Notes: generated by a model from the letters alone, not told the origin. 64,000 nucleotides of DNA from Hirschia maritima DSM 19733 (GCF_000378345.1 NZ_KB899547.1:248001-312000); one strand, 5' to 3'. Numbered from the stretch's first letter, positions 34,129 through 43,501 are shown. Made by a program: numbers and translations.

Positions 34129-34965
34129 ATGTCCAAGGAATTGGCGATAGCGGTTATTCATGGAATAGGCAGTCAGGGGGCTAATCGGCCGCAAAATAGT
34201 GACGAACCTACTTTCTCAAAAGAACTGCAAAAGCGGGTCTATTCCAAATTGGGAAATACTAAATCTTCAAAAATTGCGTGGCGAGAGATATTCTGGGCTG
34301 ACATTTTGCAATCTCGGCAAGACACCTATTTACGGAAAATAAAACGCAAGACCAGATTTGACGAATTGCGTGAATTTGTACTGTGTAATTTATCAGATGC
34401 GTCGGCTTATCGATACAATCCCAATGATTCAAACGACAACACGTATTCGCTAATTCACAACCGTGTTTTTCAAACGATTAGCGAATTGGAAAATGATGTA
34501 TCGGAAGGCGCGCCGCTTATTGTTTTAGCCCATTCAATGGGCGGGCATATCATGTCCAATTATATTTATGATGCGACGAAGAAGAGCGATGATGATTGCT
34601 CTACATTTTGTCGCTTGAAGACAATGGCAGGCTTTGTAACCTTTGGGTGCAATATTCCATTATTCACATTCAGCTATGCTCCTGAACACGTCACGCCGAT
34701 CGCTTTTCCGGGCACTGAACTTTCTAAGGCCAAGCAGGTAAAACCATGGTGGCTAAATTTCTATGACAAGGATGATGTGCTTGGCTTTCCATTGGCTGAG
34801 ATTGGACCGAGATACAAAGCGATGGCGGATGCCAAGGAGTTGCGTGAAAAAGCGATAAATGCTGGAAGTTGGTTGAGTTCTTGGAACCCAGCATCACACA
34901 ATGCCTATTGGCGAGATGATGATTTTTACATCCCTGTATCGAACTTTATCAAGAAGCTTCTTTGA
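34129..34965 (+). CDS. Alpha/beta-hydrolase-fold protein
   Basis: 278 residues. The N-terminal strand AIAVIHGIGSQG (oxyanion-type HG) and the nucleophile elbow IVLAHSMGGHIMSNYI with serine near residue 139 show an alpha/beta hydrolase; the C-terminal SHNAYWRDDDF supplies a candidate histidine and acid. No signal peptide, so it is cytoplasmic. The family resembles lipase-like proteins of mobile regions. GAGGGAGAAG precedes the start. It begins a run of accessory genes after the flagellar operon. Confidence 0.65.
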   Translation: MSKELAIAVIHGIGSQGANRPQNSDEPTFSKELQKRVYSKLGNTKSSKIAWREIFWADILQSRQDTYLRKIKRKTRFDELREFVLCNLSDASAYRYNPNDSNDNTYSLIHNRVFQTISELENDVSEGAPLIVLAHSMGGHIMSNYIYDATKKSDDDCSTFCRLKTMAGFVTFGCNIPLFTFSYAPEHVTPIAFPGTELSKAKQVKPWWLNFYDKDDVLGFPLAEIGPRYKAMADAKELREKAINAGSWLSSWNPASHNAYWRDDDFYIPVSNFIKKLL

Positions 34966-35012
34966 AGAGTTTGAAGTGCAGGAGGGCCTCTTGGAAGGAG
35001 GCCCGCGCAATA

Positions 35013-35501
35013 TCATTCAGACGTGGCGGCGGCTTTATCTTTTGCATCAAAATATTCAGGGTGTGAATCTGCTGTCATTGGTTTGCCCACAAGTGCATCA
35101 TTTGGCTCATCGAAACAATCACCTCGAAGAGCTACCCAGCCAGAAGGGAATGCGGTTTCTGTGAACATGATTTTTAGGCGGCCCCAGCTGGTGTATGTAT
35201 CACCTTTTTCATCCACGATCGCGATGTCACAGGCAGCGCTAGAACCAGATATAGGCTCAACCCAATACCCCTCAAAAGTACCGCTGCGATTATCATAATT
35301 GCCTGCAAGGTCTTTGAAATAAGCTATCCCTTCGACACCATCGCGCATCGTTGGATAGTGGAAAACCGCATAGCCGTTGATTTCGTCAGCGTAGTAAACT
35401 TCGCCAATCTCGGTCGCCCAGACTTCATCTGCATGTGCTGAAAAGCTAGTTGCAGCGGCAATGGCTGCAACACTCGAAATAATCCATTTGGAAAGCTTCA
35501 T
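35013..35501 (-). CDS. Exported protein of unknown function
   Basis: 162 residues with a clear Sec signal peptide (about 1-24, ending FSAHAD). The mature part is about 135 residues, acidic and beta-prone, with two cysteines (SSAACDI and GDCFDE) that may form a disulfide in the periplasm. GAGGGATTAGG precedes the start. The mature protein resembles no family I can name. Convergent with the hydrolase gene; a GGGCCTC/GAGGCCC hairpin lies at 34984-35004 between them. Confidence 0.6.
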   Translation of the reverse strand: MKLSKWIISSVAAIAAATSFSAHADEVWATEIGEVYYADEINGYAVFHYPTMRDGVEGIAYFKDLAGNYDNRSGTFEGYWVEPISGSSAACDIAIVDEKGDTYTSWGRLKIMFTETAFPSGWVALRGDCFDEPNDALVGKPMTADSHPEYFDAKDKAAATSE

Positions 35502-35578
35502 TATCCTAATCCCTCATTGCTCCCTGACCCTAAAGATGAGTGTAGGCACCAAATTATGGAGAAGGAAAGAGACTGCTT

Positions 35579-36148
35579 CTAAGCAGATTGAGAATTGTAC
35601 AGTTGATCAGCTGTATATCTTGCTTTGATCTCATGGATCGCATCTTTAGCTGATTTGTAAGATCTATTTTGGTCTGTATACAAATTCGAGATTTTGCTAA
35701 TTTGGGCTTTTGTTAATACTCCACGTCGTCCCATATGTTCGATGATCGAATAAAAATACTCCGAGTTGTGCTCAGAATTTTTAAGCGCATCTAAAAATGA
35801 AGTCACAGGATCGAACTCGGAGATTAGATGCGCAATGTCTTCCAGTGAATAATTGTCGTTTTTGTGCTCTTTCAAAGCTTGAGTTAATTCATTGATCGCT
35901 TTGGCAGACTGTTTAGTTCCAGTTGCTTGTTGAAGAATACCAACAGTTGTTAATAGCTTTTCAAAATTCAAAGAATTTTTCCTCAACATAGGGTGCTTGT
36001 GTGAAGTTAAGACTACGCTGAGTAAGTTTAGTGTTTTCTTTGTTGATAAAGCTTTAATTAGGGAAGATAAGGTTTTTGTTTCGCCGGAGAAGCATTCGAC
36101 GACTTGTTCTAATGGGATTAGAATTTTAAGTAAGTTGCCTGATTTCAT
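35579..36148 (-). CDS. Unknown helical protein, partner of the membrane-anchored ParA-like ATPase
   Basis: 189 residues, predicted almost entirely helical, no signal peptide or membrane span, lysine-rich (VLTSHKHPMLRKNSL; QALKEHKNDNYSLEDIAHL). It overlaps the ParA-like gene by ATGA and follows it, so the two are translated together. Base composition is clearly more AT-rich than in the flanking flagellar and ttcA genes, a sign of transfer. I recognise no domain. By gene order it could be the cargo or ParB-like partner of the ATPase. Confidence 0.6.
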   Translation of the reverse strand: MKSGNLLKILIPLEQVVECFSGETKTLSSLIKALSTKKTLNLLSVVLTSHKHPMLRKNSLNFEKLLTTVGILQQATGTKQSAKAINELTQALKEHKNDNYSLEDIAHLISEFDPVTSFLDALKNSEHNSEYFYSIIEHMGRRGVLTKAQISKISNLYTDQNRSYKSAKDAIHEIKARYTADQLYNSQSA

Positions 36149-37254
36149 TGCGGAAACAAGTCCAGTTCTTGATAAATGTTATCGAAAATTTCTCGAATTT
36201 CTTTATTTCTCATTACAGCTAAATGATTACCAGCAGCTTGTTGTATTGCTGACCGTCTAGGGATCCATTGATTTGCAATTAGTGTATTTGTTTGAAGGTT
36301 TTCTGACTTGGCGCGTCTAATAATTGACTTTCTTGCGTTTTCTTCGGTTTGATTAAGCTTTGTGCCGTTGTATGTCATGCATCCAATGATTTTGGAGATG
36401 CGTAGTGAAGAGTTGTAGACTTTGAAGCGTTCTATGGATGAAATATAAGACTCAGCTGCTTCAGCCGAAATATCATCTAAAATTGTCGGGATAATTAGGT
36501 GGGTAGCACAGGTTAACGCATTAACTAACCCGGTCGTAATTCTGGGTGGTGTATCAATTACTATTGCGTCGTATTCCTCGTGAATGACGGGGTCGAGAAG
36601 TGCTTTTGATAGAAGATAATGTGCGTCGAACTCGTAACTACCCTTGAGCCATTTTATCATACACTCATTTTCTTTAGCTGCGAATTGTTTGTACGTGGGA
36701 ACAAATGATAAACCTTGTGGTAAATCATAACCTGTTCTTGCGAGTGACTTAATCAATATACCATTGGCAGTTTCGGCAAACACTTGATCAATATCTGATC
36801 TTCTCTCTGTTAATCTGCCTAGTGTGCTAAAGGCTCTCGTTGCTGAACCTTGCCAATCCAAATCAAGAAATAATACTCTTTTTCCCTTTGATGCAATTGT
36901 CGTTGCGAGGTTGGTTGAAACAGTTGTTTTACCAACTCCCCCTTTGAGGTTGCTGATTACTATAGTTGGAATACTGTACTTGTGTTTCCTAGATGCATAA
37001 TCTGGGAAAGTTACTGGATTTTTATTGTTTTTTAGCCAGACTTCTGAGGACTGAGTGAATGAGTCCTGTGTAGCCCCACTTTCTGCTTCCAAATTCGAAC
37101 TTAATCGGTCTATTTCCTCTTTGTATTGTTCAAGCTCTTGTTTTAAGTGGTCTGTTTTACGTGAATTTAAAAAAGAATGTGTAGCAACTCCAGCACCAAA
37201 TATTCCAAGAACACTAGCAATCAGTCCTAAATTATCAGAATATTCAGAAAACAT
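36145..37254 (-). CDS. Membrane-anchored ParA/MinD-like ATPase
   Basis: 369 residues. A membrane span at about 8-27 is followed by a coiled coil (33-58) and then a full ParA-type ATPase: deviant Walker A KGGVGKTT at 104-111, VLFLDLDWQGSATRAF (Walker A') and DAIVIDTPPRITTG (Walker B). The ATPase domain is complete. ParA proteins are usually soluble or use a C-terminal amphipathic helix; a true N-terminal span plus coiled coil is unusual. GGGGGAGGAA lies before the ATG. First gene of an AT-rich two-gene unit with the helical protein downstream. It could position a complex at the membrane, or belong to an undescribed defence or partition-like system. Confidence 0.8.
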   Translation of the reverse strand: MFSEYSDNLGLIASVLGIFGAGVATHSFLNSRKTDHLKQELEQYKEEIDRLSSNLEAESGATQDSFTQSSEVWLKNNKNPVTFPDYASRKHKYSIPTIVISNLKGGVGKTTVSTNLATTIASKGKRVLFLDLDWQGSATRAFSTLGRLTERRSDIDQVFAETANGILIKSLARTGYDLPQGLSFVPTYKQFAAKENECMIKWLKGSYEFDAHYLLSKALLDPVIHEEYDAIVIDTPPRITTGLVNALTCATHLIIPTILDDISAEAAESYISSIERFKVYNSSLRISKIIGCMTYNGTKLNQTEENARKSIIRRAKSENLQTNTLIANQWIPRRSAIQQAAGNHLAVMRNKEIREIFDNIYQELDLFPQ

Positions 37255-37347
37255 GGTATTCCTCCCCCTTTTTAAAAAACCTGTTCTACTTGTGGTGATA
37301 AGGTTGGCAGAAATTTACCAGTATTACAATGTAAAATGGAGCTATTG

Positions 37348-38361
37348 TTAAAGCCCATCCTCATTGGGAGGTGTTGGCTTTAAATCCATAAAGTCGAATA
37401 TGGACTTGTCGGCCAGATGGCTTGGGCGGACATTTTTGAGGGCGCGGAACATGGTCTGGCGGCGGCCAGGCGCGCGCTTTTCCCATTCATTGAGCATGTC
37501 TTTCATGGCAGCGCGTTGTAGACCTTCTTGCGTGCCACAAAGATTACAAGGAATAATTGGAAATTCCATTGCCTTAGCAAAGCGCTCAATATCGGCCTCT
37601 GCACAATGTAGAAGAGGGCGATGCACTTTGATATCGCCTTCATCATTTAACAATGTGGGGGGCATAGCTGCCAAGCGTCCACCATGGAATAAATTCATCA
37701 TGAATGTTTCAAGAGCATCATCGCGGTGGTGGCCTAATACAATGGCATCACACTCTTCAGCGCGGGCTGCATTGTATAAGATGCCTCGACGCAGGCGTGA
37801 ACACATCGCACAGTAAGTTGCGTTCTGCGGCGTTTTCTCTTTGACGATCGAGTAGGTGTCTTCAGTTATAATTCGGTACTCGACACCTAAGCCAGAAAGG
37901 TATTCTGGCAGTATGTGTTTTGGAAATCCCGGTTGTCCCTGATCCAGGTTTACAAATATCAGATCAATAGGAAGTGCACCTTGCCATTTCAAATCAAGTA
38001 AAGCAGCCATGAGTGTGTAGCTGTCTTTTCCACCAGATAAACACACCATCCATTTATAGGGTGTCTCACGTGTTTTTGCATCACTCGGGATGAGCTTGAA
38101 TTCGTCTAGAACTTCTTTTGTTTGACGTACGATGGTCTTGCGTACTTTTTTGAAGTTTACCGACTTGGGTGCATTGGCGAATATCGGATGATAGGGCTCA
38201 AACAAGTGTTCTTCTTTTGCTTTGCCTGACATTGAATGCGTATGAGCAGTAGCAGTCTCCGCTTGTACTTCAGAATTTGAAGGAGAAGAAGCGGACGATA
38301 CTTTATTGATGAGGTTGTGTGTATTGTTACTCATGGAATGCAGCGATAACGTATTTGTCAT
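37348..38361 (-). CDS. ttcA: tRNA 2-thiocytidine biosynthesis protein TtcA
   Basis: About 337 residues. The ATP-pyrophosphatase PP-loop [16 protein letters not shown] and the paired CxxC motifs [10 protein letters not shown] and CNLCGTQ (4Fe-4S) are those of TtcA, which thiolates C32 of some tRNAs. The first 55 residues are Ser/Asn/Thr-rich and not part of the known domain, longer than in E. coli TtcA. The ATG at 38361 is chosen over a TTG at 38370. A later Met ([14 protein letters not shown]) could also be the true start. Confidence 0.92.
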   Translation of the reverse strand: MTNTLSLHSMSNNTHNLINKVSSASSPSNSEVQAETATAHTHSMSGKAKEEHLFEPYHPIFANAPKSVNFKKVRKTIVRQTKEVLDEFKLIPSDAKTRETPYKWMVCLSGGKDSYTLMAALLDLKWQGALPIDLIFVNLDQGQPGFPKHILPEYLSGLGVEYRIITEDTYSIVKEKTPQNATYCAMCSRLRRGILYNAARAEECDAIVLGHHRDDALETFMMNLFHGGRLAAMPPTLLNDEGDIKVHRPLLHCAEADIERFAKAMEFPIIPCNLCGTQEGLQRAAMKDMLNEWEKRAPGRRQTMFRALKNVRPSHLADKSIFDFMDLKPTPPNEDGL

Positions 38362-38448
38362 TGAAGGCAAGCTTTACCTATGTTGAATCCAAGTAATTCT
38401 GAATTAAGTTGAAATAATTGGAGATCACTTGAGAAAGAGTATGAAAAG

Positions 38449-38862
38449 ATGAAAGTGTGGTTGTTTGGCTTACTAGGATTGATTTTAGGTGGATTGGTTA
38501 CTTTTGGAATTTTGCAATCCAAGGAAAATCAACTCGAAACACCCGTTTATGGCTGGCAATTGGTCTATGCTCATACTGAAACGGGTGAAACCATATCGGG
38601 AGCCAAAGAAGATCTAATCAATGCAATTCAAGCTGGAAAACCTGTGCGAGTGGGTTGGTCTGGTTCTTATGTCGATCATGTAACAGATGGTTACTTTCTC
38701 ACGATAATTGACGGTGAAGTATTTGCTCAGATATTTGAAATTAGAGGACAAAGACCTTCGCGTTCACCACCCAACATTGAATTGGCGGAAGAAGGACAAA
38801 ATTGGCTGACAGTGTTCGCTACTAACGGCGACCGTGCGTTGCGTTGGTTTGTGCAGCAATAA
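38449..38862 (+). CDS. Small membrane-anchored protein, unknown function
   Basis: 137 residues with an N-terminal hydrophobic helix (3-21, WLFGLLGLILGGLVTFGIL) serving as signal anchor, then a soluble domain of about 110 residues with repeated beta-prone segments (GWQLVYAHTETGETISGAKEDLINAIQAGKPVRVGW). The last part, ALRWFVQQ, is polar. No family recognised; the domain has the look of the periplasmic adapter proteins of this group. Alone between ttcA and a non-coding stretch. Confidence 0.5.
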   Translation: MKVWLFGLLGLILGGLVTFGILQSKENQLETPVYGWQLVYAHTETGETISGAKEDLINAIQAGKPVRVGWSGSYVDHVTDGYFLTIIDGEVFAQIFEIRGQRPSRSPPNIELAEEGQNWLTVFATNGDRALRWFVQQ

Positions 38863-39216
38863 CTCTCTATATTTAATCTTGTCGCAAAACGACCGATGTT
38901 TCTGCAGTTAATGTCCAGTTGATTCCTTAGTTGAACTTTGGTTTTGACTGATAAGGTCAAATTTTGGGTGGATTTTGTTGATTTTTTACATCTAGAAAGT
39001 GTAAAATTTGCCTACCGAGCGAAAATTCACCCATAAAAACATAGTTGATATGCATATGTGACGGACAAATAACATAAGATTTGAGCAGTTTTTGGTGTAT
39101 GTAATGTCAATGTATACACTTTTATTTTTAATGAAAACAAATAGATAAATACATAACGCCAAATTTACTATAGTCTGTGTAGTGACAAACGTGACGGTCT
39201 ATGTCATAAAAGTGTC
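38863..39216. other. AT-rich intergenic region
   Basis: 354 bases without a convincing gene. It contains an inverted repeat TTTTACA (38984-38990) / TGTAAAA (39000-39006) and, just before the next start, several TGTCA/TGACA words (39181-39216). The second set could be promoter or operator DNA for the exported protein gene. No RNA gene was recognised. Confidence 0.4.
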
Positions 39217-39573
39217 ATGAAACACGCATCAATCATTCTGTGCGTGCTGGCCGCTGGCGTTATGCCGGTCGCTAATGCGCAATCAGCTGGAGACATACCG
39301 GCACGAGCGTTTGAAATTAAAGTCGAAGGTGCAGTTGCTCCTTCAGGTTTGCACCAACTCAGTTACCCTTATTTAGCGGGTGTAAAGAGTCGTGCAGGTT
39401 CATGTGATCTGTCCGTGAAAGTGGACGATAGAGGAAATATTGGCGCAGTAAGCGTGGATGCATGTTCATCAGACGATTTCGCTGAAGAAGCAGGTAAATT
39501 AGTTGCTTCTGATGAAAATGTAGAAGTAGCGGATATTCTCCCACTTCGCATTGAGTGGACAATGGACGACTAG
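39217..39573 (+). CDS. Small exported protein with two cysteines
   Basis: 118 residues. A signal peptide (1-21, cleavage after VANAQ) leaves a mature protein of about 97 residues. SCDLSVKVDDRGNIGAVSVDACSSDDF resembles the TonB-C/energy-transducer-like repeat found in short exported alphaproteobacterial proteins, with two cysteines that could pair. The family is not named here; a periplasmic role is inferred from the signal only. A perfect 16-pair hairpin follows about 115 bases downstream. Confidence 0.55.
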   Translation: MKHASIILCVLAAGVMPVANAQSAGDIPARAFEIKVEGAVAPSGLHQLSYPYLAGVKSRAGSCDLSVKVDDRGNIGAVSVDACSSDDFAEEAGKLVASDENVEVADILPLRIEWTMDD

Positions 39574-39687
39574 GGTCCTGTAAAAGATTTGGAACGCGGC
39601 TTGATAATAATAAGGAATTAAACGAGAGCCACAAAAATACGCCTGATTTATCTCCTCAATCCAGATGAATTATGGTGTGAAGCAGCG

Positions 39688-39724
39688 ATAAGGCAGTGTG
39701 CAAGAAGATTGCACACTGCCTTAT
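39688..39724. terminator. Perfect 16-pair hairpin, probable terminator
   Basis: The 16 bases 39688-39703 are the exact reverse complement of 39709-39724, with a five-base loop GAAGA. T-rich sequence follows but is not a clean run (TGTTTG). It may end the exported-protein transcript and, being symmetric, could also work on the other strand. Confidence 0.5.
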
Positions 39725-39822
39725 TGTTTGGGGCTGTATGTTTTATAAACCATCAAGAAATGATTGTGTCTTTGCGTATGTTCCGTATTGTGCAGGAAAA
39801 TACAATTCTTGAGGGGAATTTT

Positions 39823-41265
39823 ATGATACGTTCATTGCTTATAGGTGCGATGGGATTGGCAAGTGTTGCTTGTGCTCATGCTCAAAAAGAAGACGTACCG
39901 CCAACGCCGTTCGTGATACCTGCTGAAAACATTGCGACTTCACAGGCGTTAAAAGAAACGGCTCTGAAAAGTGATCTGGCACTTGATATTATCACGGACC
40001 TCACAACTAAAGTTGGTCCTCGTTTGGCTGGCACACCGCAAGAAGAAAAAGCACGCACTTGGGGTGTTGAGAAATTCAAAGAACTTGGCTTTGAAAACGT
40101 CCGTGTTGAGCCTTTTGAACTCGATCTTTGGACACGTGGCAGGTCTGTCTACGAAGAAGTGACACTGACAGCTCCTTATCCACAGCCTCTTTATGCGATT
40201 TCCCTTGGTGGAGGAGCCGCGACTCCTGAAGAGGGGACTGAAGCGTCTGTTGCGTATTTCAAAAGTTATGATGCATTTAAGGCCAACACTGAAACTGATG
40301 TTACAGGCAAAATCGTCTTTGTGGGTGACCGTATGACGGCTGCTCGGACGGGTGAAGGATATGGTTGGGCAAACCGCAAGCGTCGCGATGCATGGATTAT
40401 GGCAGAAGATCGTGGTGCAGTAGCTCTGTTTATTCGTTCAGTTGGAACGTCCTCCAATCGTTTCGCGCACACGGGTATGATGAGTTTTCCAGAAGGTCGC
40501 CGTCCAAATATTCCGGCTTTATCTGTTTCTAATCCAGATGCTGACCAAATCGAACGTATTTCAGCAACAGGCGAAGATATGAAAATTCGTTTGAAAACAT
40601 TTGCAGGATGGCGCGGAAAATCCATGTCTGGGAATGTGATCGGTGAAATTGTAGGCCGTGAAAACCCAGAAGAGATTGTGATAATCGGCGGGCACCTTGA
40701 TAGCTGGGACACAGGCACGGGGGCGCTGGATGATGGCGCAGGCGTTGGTATCACAATGGCAGCCGCAAAATTGATTGCTGATCTGCCAGAAAAGCCCCGT
40801 CGTACGATTCGTGTTGTGTTGTTTGGCGCTGAAGAAGTAGGGCTTGTTGGTGCGCGGGCTTATGCAAAAGAGCGTATGGAAGATGAAACGCTTGATAATC
40901 ACGTCATCGGATCAGAATCCGACTTTGGAGCTGGAGAAGTTTGGCGTTTTGGATCAAATGTTGGCGCTGATGCTCTTTCAGCTATGGATGCGATTGGGCG
41001 TGAACTTGCGCCTCTAGGCATTATTCGCGGCAACAATAAAAGTGGTGGCGGACCAGATATGATGCCGCTGCAAGCTGCTGGAGTGCCTATGGGGCGGTTG
41101 GATCAAAATGGTGAAGATTATTTTGAATTCCACCACACTCCAAATGACACGGTGGATAAAATCGAAAAAAGCGAGCTTCAACAGAATGTCGCTGCTTGGG
41201 CAATGTTTACATACCTCGCCGCTGAGCTGGACGTGGACTACCGCGCCGGACGCGAAGAAGAGTAG
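39823..41265 (+). CDS. M28 family metallopeptidase (carboxypeptidase Q-like), lipoprotein
   Basis: 480 residues from the ATG after GAGGGG; the signal peptide ends in a lipobox LASVAC, so it is probably a lipoprotein. A PA-domain-like insert lies at about 130-230. The M28 zinc ligands are seen as GGHLDSWDTGTGALDDGAG, GAEEVGLVGARAY and the C-terminal HHTPNDTVDKI. The family cleaves dipeptides or C-terminal residues, in the periplasm or outside. An in-frame ATG further up adds 38 poor residues. A terminator follows. Confidence 0.88.
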   Translation: MIRSLLIGAMGLASVACAHAQKEDVPPTPFVIPAENIATSQALKETALKSDLALDIITDLTTKVGPRLAGTPQEEKARTWGVEKFKELGFENVRVEPFELDLWTRGRSVYEEVTLTAPYPQPLYAISLGGGAATPEEGTEASVAYFKSYDAFKANTETDVTGKIVFVGDRMTAARTGEGYGWANRKRRDAWIMAEDRGAVALFIRSVGTSSNRFAHTGMMSFPEGRRPNIPALSVSNPDADQIERISATGEDMKIRLKTFAGWRGKSMSGNVIGEIVGRENPEEIVIIGGHLDSWDTGTGALDDGAGVGITMAAAKLIADLPEKPRRTIRVVLFGAEEVGLVGARAYAKERMEDETLDNHVIGSESDFGAGEVWRFGSNVGADALSAMDAIGRELAPLGIIRGNNKSGGGPDMMPLQAAGVPMGRLDQNGEDYFEFHHTPNDTVDKIEKSELQQNVAAWAMFTYLAAELDVDYRAGREEE

Positions 41266-41300
41266 GTTGTGTAAGCCTCTAGATTACTAGACTAAGGAAA

Positions 41301-41330
41301 GCGCTCAGTTGAATGACTGAGCGCTTTTTT
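41301..41330 (+). terminator. Terminator after the M28 peptidase gene
   Basis: GCGCTCAGT (41301-41309) pairs exactly with ACTGAGCGC (41316-41324), six-base loop, six T. Confidence 0.9.
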
Positions 41331-41387
41331 GTTGCGGCTGTTTATGGCCCGAAACGGACGTTCACCTTTTATTATCATGGCGTAAGG

Positions 41388-42188
41388 CTAAACGTACATA
41401 AAGTCGTCAGGGTCCAACGTATATGCATCTGCAAGAGTGAATACTCCTCCAGTGTCGACGCATTTCTCCACACTACTTACAATTTTTAGATGATGAAGGC
41501 AGCGGTATCCTGCGATGGCGAATAGGTCTTCGGTGCTTTGTTGGATAACCTCGGCTTGATTAATTTCTAGCGGAGTGTTTTTTCCATTTAGCGTATTTGA
41601 TGCATGACGACGTCCATAATAAGCCATGAAGTCAGCTAGTTGGATGGCATAACAATCTTGCTTACGAACGAAATCTAATGATTTAATGTGATCAAACCCA
41701 CTGCCTTTTTCGCGAACTTCTTTAAAATGAGTAAGTAACCCATTGTTATTTTTATTTCCAGTTTCAATTATTAATCGGATAGCACCTTCATTTTGCTTAA
41801 GGTTGGCATCTTTTTCCAGCGACATTATGATTCTCGCAAACAGCAAACCAAGACTTGATAGCCGCGCTGTGTGTTTGTTTTGCTGATTAAATTTTTTACC
41901 TAAAGAGTTACGAATACTAACGGATATTCCAACAACTTCGCATATTTTTGCTGCATCAAAGAGTTCTTCTACAAAATTACGTTTTTTTTCTAAAGACCAA
42001 CCAGAAAACTCACCCTTACCTCGTTGTAAGTCCTTGGTATGCAGTGTTATTAGGCCAAACCTTTCGTATGTGTCAGAGGCAAGCCGTTCGAACTTTTGCC
42101 AGCATTCCGTTTTTGTGAAGTACCCTCCTAAAGAACTAATACTTCCTCCATCAGCGCTGTCATCTAAGTAGCAGGTAATATCCATCAT
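41388..42188 (-). CDS. DUF3800 domain protein
   Basis: 266 residues. N-terminal TCYLDDSADGGSISSLGGYF has the Asp-Asp-Ser of the family's DES-like motif, and the conserved C-terminal YAIQLADFMAYYGRRHASN is typical of DUF3800, which is predicted to have an RNase H-like fold and is common in mobile or defence regions. No nuclease activity is established. AT-rich, weak ribosome site; the second Met could be the start. It separates the M28 gene from fliP and looks like an insertion beside the flagellar genes. Confidence 0.75.
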   Translation of the reverse strand: MMDITCYLDDSADGGSISSLGGYFTKTECWQKFERLASDTYERFGLITLHTKDLQRGKGEFSGWSLEKKRNFVEELFDAAKICEVVGISVSIRNSLGKKFNQQNKHTARLSSLGLLFARIIMSLEKDANLKQNEGAIRLIIETGNKNNNGLLTHFKEVREKGSGFDHIKSLDFVRKQDCYAIQLADFMAYYGRRHASNTLNGKNTPLEINQAEVIQQSTEDLFAIAGYRCLHHLKIVSSVEKCVDTGGVFTLADAYTLDPDDFMYV

Positions 42189-42347
42189 GAGAGTTCCATA
42201 AAGCTGGTAGGGCGTGCTTGTTTTTTCAACTAGTAGGATATTTATGCAATTTTATGTGGCGCAAATAGGACGCTTTAGTTTGTTTTGAAAGAGATTGACA
42301 TTTTACGTGAACTGTCCGCTTTTGGCGAAAAAATGCCCCATCTACAT

Positions 42348-43115
42348 CTAACCAGGCGGGCCAGTGACGAAGCTTTCTACCAGTGAGCCAGATAGCAATC
42401 TCCAGCCGTCCACGAGGACGAAGAAGATTAGCTTAAATGGCATGGAGATGGTGACCGGCGGTAGCATCATCATACCCATGCTCATAAGGATAGAGGCCAC
42501 CACGAGGTCGATGATGAGGAAGGGCAGAAAGATCATAAACCCGATCTCAAATGCGCGCTTCAATTCTGAAATCATGAAGGCGGGGGCGAGTACATGAAAT
42601 GGTGCCTGTTCTGCGCTTTCAAGTGTTTCGATATTGGCCATATCCATGAAGAGGGCGAGATCATCATCTTGCACATGTTTGGCCATGAATTCTTTCATTG
42701 GTGCAGCAGCACGGGGCAATGCATCGTCTAATTCAATGGCTTCTGCCATAAAAGGGGCTATCGCGTCTTCATAGGCTGTCTCGAAGGTTGGAGCCATGAT
42801 GAATGCAGTGAGGAATAGTGATAGAGAAATTATCACTGCATTTGGTGGACTTTGTTGCAGCCCTAAAGCTGTCCGCAAGAGTGAGAACACCACAACAATA
42901 CGTACAAAACTGGTCGTCATCACAAGAATTGAAGGCGCAAGAGATAAAATGGTGATGACACCAATCATCTCGACAATGCCGCTCGTTAATCCCGCGCCTG
43001 TGCCAAGGTCGAAAGAAAATTCCTGAGCCATTCCTGCTGGGGCCATAAGGAAGGTGCCCACTAATAAAAGGGTGACGCGTCCTATTAATTTGGAGAAACG
43101 GTTTTGCGAGCGCAT
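42348..43115 (-). CDS. fliP: Flagellar type III export protein FliP
   Basis: 255 residues, four membrane spans and a signal-like N-terminus. SLAPSILVMTTSFVRIVVVFSLLRTALGLQQSPPNAVIISL and MSMGMMMLPPVTISMPFKLIFFVLVDGW are diagnostic. FliP pentamers with FliQ and FliR form the export gate. It overlaps fliO by TAATG. FliQ, fliR and flhB are not in the window. Confidence 0.97.
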   Translation of the reverse strand: MRSQNRFSKLIGRVTLLLVGTFLMAPAGMAQEFSFDLGTGAGLTSGIVEMIGVITILSLAPSILVMTTSFVRIVVVFSLLRTALGLQQSPPNAVIISLSLFLTAFIMAPTFETAYEDAIAPFMAEAIELDDALPRAAAPMKEFMAKHVQDDDLALFMDMANIETLESAEQAPFHVLAPAFMISELKRAFEIGFMIFLPFLIIDLVVASILMSMGMMMLPPVTISMPFKLIFFVLVDGWRLLSGSLVESFVTGPPG

Positions 43116-43501
43116 TATGATTTCTCCTTAGGTTTGATAGATGATGTCACCTTGCTTATGGCCTGACTTACCTGTGCGACTAGCTTGGGGGGCGTTTGCA
43201 CGCTAGCTGGTGTGGTTATGCTTGCCTGCTGATCTCCCTCTGCTGGGGTAGATGCATCACGACTGGCGACAACGCATTGATCAGTTTGGCTTAGGCATAA
43301 TAAATGTTCGCGACCATCCCAATGGACGACGGCCAGTTTGCGTCGCGAATCCATTCCGCGCCATTCAACAATACGAAGATCGGAGGTTTGGTTTGTTAAG
43401 TTTGCGCGCTGGTTGGCATAGCGACGGAAAACCCAACCCATGCCGAGAATAATGGACAACACAAAGATAAGCGCGCCAGTTGCGCGGATGAGTTCTTCCA
43501 T
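43115..43501 (-). CDS. fliO: Flagellar biosynthesis protein FliO
   Basis: About 128 residues from MEELIRATGALIFVLS. One N-terminal span (about 8-26), then IVEWRGMDSRRKLAVVHWDGREHLLCLS, the FliO core, and a Ser/Thr/Pro-rich tail ending SSIKPKEKS. FliO helps FliP assemble. In-frame ATGs 30 and 48 bases upstream (43531 and 43549) are alternative starts. FliO-fliP is transcribed away from flgB. Confidence 0.82.
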   Translation of the reverse strand: MEELIRATGALIFVLSIILGMGWVFRRYANQRANLTNQTSDLRIVEWRGMDSRRKLAVVHWDGREHLLCLSQTDQCVVASRDASTPAEGDQQASITTPASVQTPPKLVAQVSQAISKVTSSIKPKEKS

